Source: Corynespora cassiicola (lineage: Eukaryota > Ascomycota > Dothideomycetes > Pleosporales > Corynesporascaceae). Taken from it: a DNA stretch of 64,000 nucleotides. A program made the translations under genes and the position numbers. The DNA is taken from NCBI GenBank assembly GCA_022059125.1, contig JAEUWY010000016.1, positions 1,178,001-1,242,000 of the forward strand, read 5' to 3'. Below, one piece after another: positions 55,798 to 64,000 of the stretch (the first letter of the stretch is position 1; each line of letters opens with the position of its first letter). The notes below the pieces were generated by a model. The model searched no databases and had not been told where the DNA came from. It was given only the letters and a program-made list of their open reading frames with translations.

Positions 55798-57278
55798 TCA
55801 GTTGTGAGTCTTGGACTCTTTTGATGCGGCCGTGGCCTCGTACATCATCCGGTGACGCTTCATCTCGTCGGCGTTGAAGGGCGCGACCTCGCTTCCTTTC
55901 CTGCTGCTTGCGAGACTACCGGAAAGCGATGTCGAACTAGCATTTCTGCCAAGATGAGCCAAGTTGGCAAGTGACCGTGCCTTCTTGACCTGCTTCTTGC
56001 CCTTTGCCTCGGTGGGGCTTTGGGCGAGGTCGGCTGCGGGTTGGTAATTGATCTGGACAATCTCCTCGACCTGAGGCTTGGTCTTGATGCGCATCCGCTT
56101 GAACTCGCGTGTGATCCTCTCAAGAGTGCTGAGACCCTTCTGGGAGGACCTGTCAATGGGCGAGTCGGGCAGTGCCTTGTCCTTGTGGCTGGATCCTGTG
56201 CTGGGGCGGCGATCGGATCCAAAGCTTACACCAGAGTCGGTCTTCTTCCCCTTCCTGACCTCGTCGACGGGCTTGAAATCCTCGGTACCTTGGGTGTTCA
56301 TGCAGTCGTCAATCATGTTCTTGGCGACCTTGAGGTATTTTTCGAGAATGTGGTGGACGGGAGCCCACCCGTTCTCGTCCTCTGGGCCCTTGTGCATCTC
56401 AATGATACGCTTCAGGATGCCTGGACCGGACTTTTGCACGAGGCGAATGTAGTCAAAGAAGCCATCTCGCTCCTCCCTCATCATGTCAGAGGTGAGCAAG
56501 GGGGCTGGCAACCGCACGGGCATGTTGGCACCCTTGGGAGGCTGCGGTGGCAGCAGCGTATTGAGCATGCTGATGCAGTTGAGCTTGTTGAAGGGCTGGA
56601 GAGAAAGCTCATTGATCATGATCTACATGGATTAGACGACGGAGGGACACTGTGGAGGGTTGGATGGCGACTTACCCATCGGCGAAGTCCAAGCCACAGC
56701 TGGGAGTAGTAGTGTTCGGCCTTCTTGTTCTTGCCTTCGACGTTCTTGGCCCACAGGGCGATGCCTGGGAACTTGTCCGACATGGCAGCAACATCGGCGT
56801 CGAAGGTCTCTTGGTGGATGTGGACCCTCTCGTAAGCAGCGATCATCTCGCGGCGGCGGCGGTTCTCCAAGTCACGCAGGTAGTCGAGGGCAGTCAGGGC
56901 CTGGGGGAAGTCGACGAGGGACAGGCACGGGTGGAAGCAGCGAGACACGAAGCTGACGATGAAGCTGGGAGGCAGGGAGCTGGGCTGCGAGGGCAGGGAG
57001 CCAATGTGGCTCATGAGCTGGGTGGTGAAGTTCATGGTGGCCGACTCAGCGTCGTTCCAGGCGACGGGCGAGGCTCTGTCGGCGGTCGGGGTGGAGCCGG
57101 ACGAGAGGTCCTTGGGCAGCGGCTGGGCGCGCGGGGCGCAATTGAGCGTGTACATGGTGCGCAGAGGGATCTCATAGTTGGAAGGGTACTGCAGGACGTG
57201 TTCCAGAATCATGTTGTAGGACGCAGCCGTCGACGAGTTTGTCTCCTCGGACGGATTGCGCGAGTGATTTGACGACAT
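55798..57278 (-). CDS. Conserved hypothetical fungal protein (475 aa)
   Basis: Two-exon minus-strand model 57278-56676 and 56622-55798 with a 53-nt intron (GTAAGT...CTAATCC...TAG). The first 200 residues read as a folded helical domain: NMILEHVLQYPSNYEIPLRTMYTLN, FIVSFVSRCFHPCLSLVDFPQALTALDYLRDLENRRR and an AEHYYSQLWLGLRRW end joined to IMINELSLQPFNKLNCISMLNTLLPPQPP. The middle has FDYIRLVQKSGPGILKRIIEMHKG and HHILEKYLKVAKNMIDDCM. The last 150 residues are Ser/Lys-rich and disordered. I recognise this as a conserved ascomycete protein without a name; no enzyme motif is visible. The GCN-rich 5' flank (57300-58500) has long trinucleotide repeats. Confidence 0.8.
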
Positions 57279-57794
57279 GGCGGCCGGGGCGTGGTGGGTA
57301 TATGTTGATGGCGTAATGCTGGGAGGGCCGGTCGAGGCGGCGGGCAGCAGCCGGCAAGACCGTGGGTTGGAAACGGCGCAATGGGCGGGCAGAGACGTGG
57401 AGCGTTAGAGGGCGGACCGAGACGTGTATAATTATGGCGGGCGAAAATAAAGTGCGGTCTGTGAGCCGGAGGGCAGACAACCGGGAGGCAGGGAGCGTGG
57501 GGTTGTTTTGGTGGGGGTGTCCGGGAGGAGCGGTGCAGCCAGCAGCGAGCGAGCAAGTAGAGCAGAGCAGCGCAGCGCAGCGGCGTGCAGCAAATAAAGT
57601 AGGGGAACAGAGAGCGAAGGAGGGGAGGGGGTGGCGGATGGGCCAAATAGCCAGCGCGTGGGCGTGGGCGTCCGCGTCCAAAAGGAGTCGGGAGTCGAGC
57701 AGTGAGTCGGGTAGTCGAGTAGGCGGACGGTCCAAGGTTTGCAGACGGGCACCCTGGTCGCGACGCCGTTTGGAGTTTGGGGTATGCAGCGGCA

Positions 57795-57855
57795 GGAGCA
57801 GCAGCAGTAGCAGCAGCAGCAGCAGCGGCGGCGGCGGCGGCGGCGGGGGGGGGGG
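57795..57855. repeat. CAG/CGG trinucleotide tract followed by a G run
   Basis: CAG copies with TAG interruptions pass into six CGG copies and then a G homopolymer. Confidence 0.9.
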
Positions 57856-58409
57856 TCGGGGTGGTGATGGTAGTGATGGTGGTGCAGGAAAAGGAGCGGA
57901 CAAACACACACACCCAGCGCGCGTCGGGAGCCAGAGGTGAAATGTGAAGGCGAGGGAAAACAAGAGAGGCTCCTCTGGCCATGGGTCGCCGGCGGGCCTC
58001 GAAGGGTTTTCTCGTCTGCACGATGGCTCCCTGGGAGGGCCTGGGAGGGTCGGGGTGCCCCCAAACGGCCCCTGCGGCGCCACCTATGCGGGCACCGCGA
58101 CCATCACACCAGCGCTACCGGGCAGGCATCATGAGCAGGACAATGGCGCCAGTGGGCAAGGCACAGGGTTTCCCGGCTTCGGGGCCGCACGACGAGGCAC
58201 GACGCACGACGCACGATGCACGACGCGCCATGCACGCCAGACGCCAGAGCAGCCAAAAGCAGCTCAAGCAGCCCAAGCAGCCAGCCCTCTAGCGCATCCT
58301 CGCTCCGCAGGTGAGGCCCCAGCGACGCCTGCAAACGTTCTTTTGCTGTGAACAGTCCCGCAGCCCACGGGCCCGCAGCGACATCATCTCGAGTCGTCGA
58401 CGACCCCGC

Positions 58410-58440
58410 CCATGCTGCTGCTGCTGCTGCTGCTGCTGCA
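58410..58440. repeat. (CTG)n trinucleotide repeat
   Basis: About ten consecutive CTG copies. Confidence 0.9.
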
Positions 58441-58814
58441 TGACGGCACCTCTCTGCCATGCTCCCAGTTGGTCTTCTCCCACGTCGTCCTCCTCCCACG
58501 TCGTCCTCCTCCCTTCTGCTCGCCCACGCCATGCACCCCCCGCCTCCCCCCCCATCCACCCTCCCAGCTGCGCCAGCACGCATTGCGTCGCCGGCCTCAT
58601 CGTCGCTTCTAGCGTACCGTGCCGGACCTGCTCTCGGCCAAGCCTGGCAACGCCGCCGGCCTCTCCCTTTGACAGGGGGCGCGGAGCCTCTCTGCTCAGC
58701 GTCGTTGCGCGGCTGCGGCTGCCCGCCCGCCTGAGTCGTGGCTGGAGGGAGGAACGTCGTCTTGCACATCCGCCCGGCGCCGTACGCTGCTGTCTAGCTG
58801 CTTCTACTCGGCCT

Positions 58815-58871
58815 GCATTGGCTTTTCCTTCTGTCCACCCTGCCCGTCCTGCCCATCCTGTCCGTCCTGCC
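58815..58871. repeat. 9-nt tandem repeat (CCTGCCCRT)
   Basis: Five or six imperfect copies of CCTGCCCGT / CCTGCCCAT / CCTGTCCGT. Confidence 0.85.
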
Positions 58872-59182
58872 CATCCACCTGCGGCGCCCAGCAGACAACG
58901 GCCTGACGGCAGGCAATCAACTCGCGACGCAACTGCAGTCTTCGGTTTTGGCCTGGTGCATCACGCCCGTTCCCCTGCTCCAGGGCTCCTCCGCCTCCCC
59001 TGCCCTCTCCACCATGCACGCTGCAGCTGCACACGCAGGCCCATCCCGATGCGCTGCAGCGCTGCACTCGTGCAACGGGGCCTGCGAAAAGAGAGCCAGC
59101 CTGGCCACTAACCGTTGCCGAATATTGTAAAGGCCCGCCCAATCACAAAATTGCGCCATCCGAGCCTCGAGGGCCTCTCTCC

Positions 59183-59224
59183 GCCTCAGCCACCCGAGCC
59201 CGCTGAGCCCGCTGAGCCCGCTGT
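59183..59224. repeat. 9-nt tandem repeat (AGCCCGCTG)
   Basis: Three exact copies of AGCCCGCTG with a degenerate flanking copy. Confidence 0.85.
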
Positions 59225-60835
59225 CGTGCGAAAGAAAGAGGCCGGTACGCCCTCATCTTGGAGCTGCCCTCCCTCGGCCTCCATTCGATGCTCGCTCTCG
59301 TCAACAATATTGCCCTCCGCTGTTGAGCTGCTAGCAACACCCTCCTCTCTCTTCCCTGCGCCGCCCACGGCACGCGGCACACGCTCTGCACAGGACGGCG
59401 CCTCGAAACTGTGCTTTTGTCGCATCATGGCTGCCGCTGCCTCTGCCTCCCTCTCCCCGAGACGCTTCCGTGTGCTCTGGTGCTCTGGTGCCTCCGTCCA
59501 GGCGCGTGGTCAGTGGCCAGCAGTCCGCAGTCGGTAGTCTGTAGTCACGACGACAGGCATGCTCGCGGCAAATGCCTGCCCGGTGCCTGGGTTCCTTGCA
59601 AACGTGGAGAAGGGGCCTGTGCCGACAATATTGCGGCTCGCCAAGGCCACTCGAGCGCCCCTGCTCCAGGGCTGCGAGCTCCGCCATTCTGCCTCCAAGC
59701 CTATCGATAGACGCTACCGTTTACAAAAAAAGCAGCCCTCCAGCAGCCCGCCTCGACTCAACCATAGGGCGCCGCCTCTCAGTGGACAGGACGGAGATGA
59801 CGAGGCGCCAACCCAGCGCGGCTTCATCCGGAGCAAGCACGGTTTGTTGTGCGAATTCTCGTCGTGGAGACGAGACGGCCCTCTTCGCTGTGGATCCACC
59901 AGTGGCCGGCGGAGAAAGCGACAAACAGGGGAGCACGTCCAAGGTTCATGCTGCCTGCTGGGAGGCGAGCCGCTGCGAACAGCACGTTGTGTGCGCTGCT
60001 CCCTCGGCTTCAGCGCCCGGCCTGGCATCGAAGCTGCGAGGGGCCTCCATGTCGCCCTGCGAGCCATCAATGGTCACTCCAATATGAGGTCGCAACACCC
60101 AATATTGGCTCCAAATGAGGCCATGCTGGCGCGCAAAACGGATTGGTGAAGCAGACAACGTCCGCAACAGCGGCAAGGGCAAAACGCGTCGACAGGCGGC
60201 TCCGTGCACCCACAACGCGTTGAGATGATCTCCTCAGCTTGCGAAGAGGAATAATTTCCGAGTCGATCACTTTGGTGTGGGACTTCCCCGGCTGCCAGCA
60301 TTAAGTGGCACAGCATTCAATAGTATCGCAGCTGTACCTACATGATTGCCACCGTCGACAGCCCACCCCCCTACCGCGCTGCCCGGCTTTGCCACGCCCC
60401 ATTTGCCAGCCGCAACATTGCAGCATTGCACAGCCGCACGGCAATCGACGACGCCTATGCGATGGTGAGAATGCGATCGCCGCGAGAATGCCCATCGTCT
60501 GCGCGGCGGAGGTTTAAGACATCGAGAAAGGGGGAGCCCAAGATTCGTTGGCTGGGAGCTTCGCGTGCTTGCGGCCCAAGGTTCGCTGCATTGCGCTAGC
60601 CCGTCGCCTCCACGTGGTTGCCGAAAAGGGGCAGGGAGCACGCTTTTGCCCTCCCACGCTCGCGACTTGGTCCGCCCCGGGCACATCCAACCTCTCCGCC
60701 TGGGCATCGTCCATATGCTTTCTTCCATCGGCGCCCTTCCACTTCCAATGTCGCCAGCATGACGTGGGTTCCATCGACAGCATGCTCAGCTGCTCCATAA
60801 TACCACGCCGGCCCATCGCACAAGCGCCACCACCT

Positions 60836-60868
60836 TGACCTGGCCACCTGGCCACCTGGCCACCCGGC
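60836..60868. repeat. 9-nt tandem repeat (CTGGCCACC)
   Basis: Three copies of CTGGCCACC and a fourth degenerate one. Confidence 0.85.
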
Positions 60869-61600
60869 CCAGCTGCCTGCCTGCCTCCACGGCGAGGTAT
60901 CGTGTGTGTCGTGGCGGTAGCACGAGGACCAATGCGTGCCGACCTAGACGACCTTTCCAGCCTTTTCGCCGAGAAACCTTCTTAAGAGTTTGGAAAATCG
61001 TAAGATGTTTTACGGCGAACTGTCTTTGCCCCATCTGCGGAGCCGCAAGCCTTCAAGGGTCCAGCTATCCTCAAACTACTATCCCTCTTCCGAGAGATCC
61101 AGGTCGTGCATGGTCCGTCATCCGATATTTGTCAACCACCTGTTCTCTGAGGGCTCCAGGTTTGTAGTGGCGGCTTGCTTGCGACGCACGCCACTCCTTG
61201 GCCTTGGGCGAAACGTTGTGCTTGCGAATACGACCGAGATCAGGCTGCCCTGTTCCAGCTTGAGCATGAATCGACCCTCCGACTAGTTCGTGATGGCATG
61301 TCGCGGAAGAGGATGAAGTTGCGACCCATGCTCGTGAGCGGAGTCCCTAGGGCAGGCCCGGCACCACCATGACTATCTAGCTACAGTCTCCCCCGGTCAG
61401 AGTACGCACTCCAAACGCGCCACTGTATCTGCCCTTCAGATTTTGCTTTTGAGTGGGACATCTATCGCCTCGGTGGTGTTGTGCACACTGCCATGTCAGA
61501 CTCGCCCTCGCCCTCGCATCACGATGCCTGTCCGCGGCATCAAACACTGCAGCTGTCTATGCGTTAACCTATATGATACGATTATCCGACTTTGACTGGC

Positions 61601-61718
61601 ACATACGACCATAGGACATTGATTTAGCGCTTCCCGTTCGCTCAGCGGTACTCAAGCAATGTACCGGCGGACTAGTAGTCAGGTGGGTGACCACTGGCGA
61701 ATCCCCGCTGTCGTATGT
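61601..61718 (+). rRNA. 5S ribosomal RNA
   Basis: 118 nt starting ACATACGACC, with terminal helix ACATACGAC / GTCGTATGT (61601-61609 with 61710-61718). Internal landmarks match fungal 5S: TTCCCGTTCGCTC, GGACTAGTAGTCAGGTGGGTGACCAC and GCGAATCCCC. Helix II (ACATTG with CAATGT) is intact although its sequence differs from the common form. T5 follows directly. It stands alone, as dispersed 5S genes do in many filamentous ascomycetes. Confidence 0.93.
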
Positions 61719-61722
61719 TTTT
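61718..61722 (+). terminator. RNA polymerase III terminator of 5S rRNA
   Basis: A run of five T residues at the 3' end of the 5S gene. Confidence 0.8.
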
Positions 61723-64000
61723 GCCCTTCTTTTTGCATTCGCAGAGGAGTGGTGCTCAGGGAGAGGAATCAGACGACTTCATAGTTTTTTTTGCTTTTCG
61801 AAATGAGCCTTTGAGAAGATGTGAGACGGACGGGTGGCCTCGTGTGACGAGAAGATAGACTAGATGGATGGATCGGCAAAGTCCAATGACGCGTAGAGCT
61901 TTGTTGCCTTTGAACGAAATGGCCGAGATGAGGGGCCTGATCTGTTGAGCCATAGACCAGACGGACTAGACTGGTTTGGCCAATGAGGTTGCTATGCGGC
62001 ATACACGCCGAAGCATGGAGAAGGGCCGTAGTGTGAGAATTCGACGAGGCACGTACATTGTGTAGGTCGGCGAGTCTTTACGTTCAACAAGAAGGGAAGA
62101 TAGATCAGTTCATTTATAGTATGAGAAGTCAACAAAGCAGGCCTGTACATCCAGCAGTATGGTCAGATACATCAGGCCATGTATCGTCTAAGAAGTGAGC
62201 AGCAGAGCACATGGATCGACAAACCAGCCCATCCATCTAGCAAAACAAACACATGGAGTCAGCTCATGTGTAAGCAGTCCGAGGCCCGGACAACACTACC
62301 TGACGCATCGCATTGATCGACGGCGAGCCCAGCAGAACGGTCAGGCAAAGCCAGGTCGTGTATAGTCCGTAGCCCTACCTCAGCAACCCCCGAGTCAAGC
62401 TTTCCTCTCGTACTACCCCGCCATGCTACTACAACAAACACCGTGCAGACACAGCACAGCCCATGGATCGCCCATCTCCGTCCGCCTCAACTCGAGACGC
62501 ACACACAGCACGACGCACATGCGCGTGCCCATCTACTACGGTCCATGTCGATGAAATCGAGGAGATATATGCACGTCACGCCAGCAACAGCAGCAGTAAC
62601 AACAACATGCCTAGGCCAGGCCCATCACGCCGATCGCTGCACCCATGGCCTGACCAGCGCACCCCGCTGCGGACCAGTCGGAAAGAATCTCAGGTCTGCC
62701 ATTCCATCTCGCAGACGAGATAAACTAAACAAGGGGGCACTTCCGCAGTGATCGGTCAGCCAGGACGAGTCGATTGCAGATACCCGGGGCCAGGCGTACA
62801 TGGGGCAGAGAGACGGGTCTGAGATCTGGGGTAAGGGAGATGGATGGGGGCATCTCACCGGGCCCGCGGGACGAGGTGCAGAGCTCCGCTGCAGCACGCA
62901 CAGTACCCCATCTGCAGCGTCGTCGGAAAGCAGCATCGGGCGCGCAGCCAGCGACCGCGCCAGCACAGAGCAAAGAGGGCGCACGCCGTCAAGCAAAAAC
63001 ATGACCCCAAGGCACGCCATCACCGCACCTACGCCCTTATCGTTCCAATCCGCATCCCGAGTCTGCTTTCCACCACGGCTTCAGGGGTCTCGCAAATGGA
63101 ACCATGCTTTTCCCCCTCACCAGCACGGATTCCCATGCCCGCACAATGGGAATCGCGCACCGAAGCCACACAGCCACAGGGCTGGCGGCCTCCATCCGCG
63201 GGGAGGGGGAGAGGGGAGGGGGAGGAGGGGTGCGGCAAGCCTCAGGAGCAGCAAACGAGAGGCTCCCCACTGCCGTCTTACCTGCAGCCAGCCCTGATCC
63301 GCAAGCGATCTTGCATGCCCCGATCAAGCAATGCCTATGCACCTAACCACGGATGGATGGGCAAAAGAAGAAAAACGCCAGGGAAAGCAAGCAAACTGGC
63401 AGCCAGGCAGCCAGGCGGACAGGATGCAAGGCGGCCGGGGCGCGGAACCGGAAGCGGGCGGAGTGGAGTATGTAGAGCGCCAGGACGGGCCTCATCCTCA
63501 TCCTTCTCCTGACGATGGCCGTTTGCTTTTTGGGGGTGGCACTGCGCGGTATGCAGGGTGCAGGCGGGGAAACGGGCGGGATCGTGGTGGTTTGTTGCTT
63601 TGCTCCAAGCATGGGCGCGGGCTCGAGATGCAATGCGGGGCTGATTAGAAGAAGGAACACGTCCGTTGGATAGCGATCGATTCGTCAATCCACTAATCGG
63701 TATGTGGTAACGTGCTGGATTGGGGGCCGGGGAGATTTGAAGGTGCTTTTGCTCGGTAGTTGCCTAGATGGGCATCGCTCAATGGGGACGGCCGTGAAGG
63801 CGATTGAGAACATGTGAGAGAAACATGGGACTACATGGATTAGTATAATGCGCGTATAAAAGTAAATTCAATAATGCAAGTACTGCTGGAAAGGTACAGA
63901 GCCAGTTACTAGGTACCTAGGTACACAGTGGTTGGTAGGGCACGTGATCTGCTATGCTCGGCAAGCAGCATGTCGTGGTAAGCCGACAAAAACCTCGCCA
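61723..64000. other. Terminal intergenic segment
   Basis: No supported gene. Short overlapping frames at 62460-63690 have no motifs. A CACGTG lies near 63940, and the palindromic GGTACCTAGGTACC-like stretch near 63912 may belong to a promoter beyond the window. Confidence 0.45.

Larger units (their letters stand above)
57279..61600. other. 4.3-kb GC-rich, repeat-rich gene desert
   Basis: Contains CAG/GCG trinucleotide runs at about 57795-57855, CTG at 58410-58440, and 9-nt tandem repeats at 58815-58871, 59183-59224 and 60836-60868. Long frames on both strands are repeat-driven and lack motifs; no spliced gene could be built. Confidence 0.45.

Noticed and set aside
57172..58083. 303-codon minus-strand Pro/Leu-rich frame
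   Set aside because: Overlaps the start of the 475-aa gene and runs through the triplet repeats; no motif.
58311..59111. 266-codon + strand frame with poly-Cys
   Set aside because: Poly-Cys comes from a TGC/CTG repeat; three overlapping frames are equally open.

Overview
The window is nuclear DNA from a filamentous ascomycete (Pezizomycotina; Dothideomycetes is my best guess but cannot be proved from sequence alone). The evidence is short GT-AG introns of about 43-110 nt with CTRAY-like branch sites, an isolated 5S rRNA gene away from any rDNA, an intron-bearing tRNA-Asp, and fungal family versions of SEC24, AP-2 sigma, an ammonium permease, a Tps2-type trehalose phosphatase and a Pth11-like rhodopsin-fold protein. 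Gene models below were spliced by eye: donor, acceptor and reading phase were checked at each junction given.

Layout. 0-5 kb: an AYR1-like short-chain dehydrogenase (+), then two lineage-type orphan proteins (-) with AT-rich flanks. 7.4-9.2 kb: an ammonium transporter (-) with a cluster of GATA-factor sites upstream. 9.2-14.4 kb: a long stretch with no gene I can support. 14.4-23.5 kb: rhodopsin-fold membrane protein, AP-2 sigma, SEC24, ribosomal protein uL15 (L28) and tRNA-Asp, all on the + strand. 24-28.6 kb: a C2H2-like protein (+), an orphan 491-aa protein (-) and a possible 69-aa gene (+); the last two are divergent and share a promoter carrying five copies of a 12-bp motif. 29-34.4 kb: three closely spaced minus-strand genes (a 635-aa orphan, mitochondrial GatB, and a Q/N/S-rich pentapeptide-repeat protein whose second exon has no start codon of its own). 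36.4-44 kb: a conserved 80-aa protein (-), trehalose-6-phosphate phosphatase (-) and a Cid1/TRF4-type nucleotidyltransferase (+). 45-50 kb: UBC4-type E2 (-), glutaryl-CoA dehydrogenase (-) and FEN1 (+), the last two sharing a divergent promoter with MluI cell-cycle boxes. 52.7-57.3 kb: a BRCT-domain protein (-) and a 475-aa conserved fungal protein (-). 57.3-64 kb: repeat-rich intergenic DNA containing only a 5S rRNA gene.

Most genes are unrelated housekeeping genes (secretion and endocytosis: SEC24, AP-2 sigma; translation: uL15, GatB, tRNA, 5S; DNA replication and repair: FEN1, BRCT protein; metabolism: trehalose, lysine/tryptophan catabolism, ammonium uptake). I see no biosynthetic cluster, CRISPR, integrated virus or intact transposon. 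The most unusual items are the Q/N-rich pentapeptide-repeat protein at 33.2-34.4 kb and the repeated 12-bp motif at 28.0-28.2 kb.
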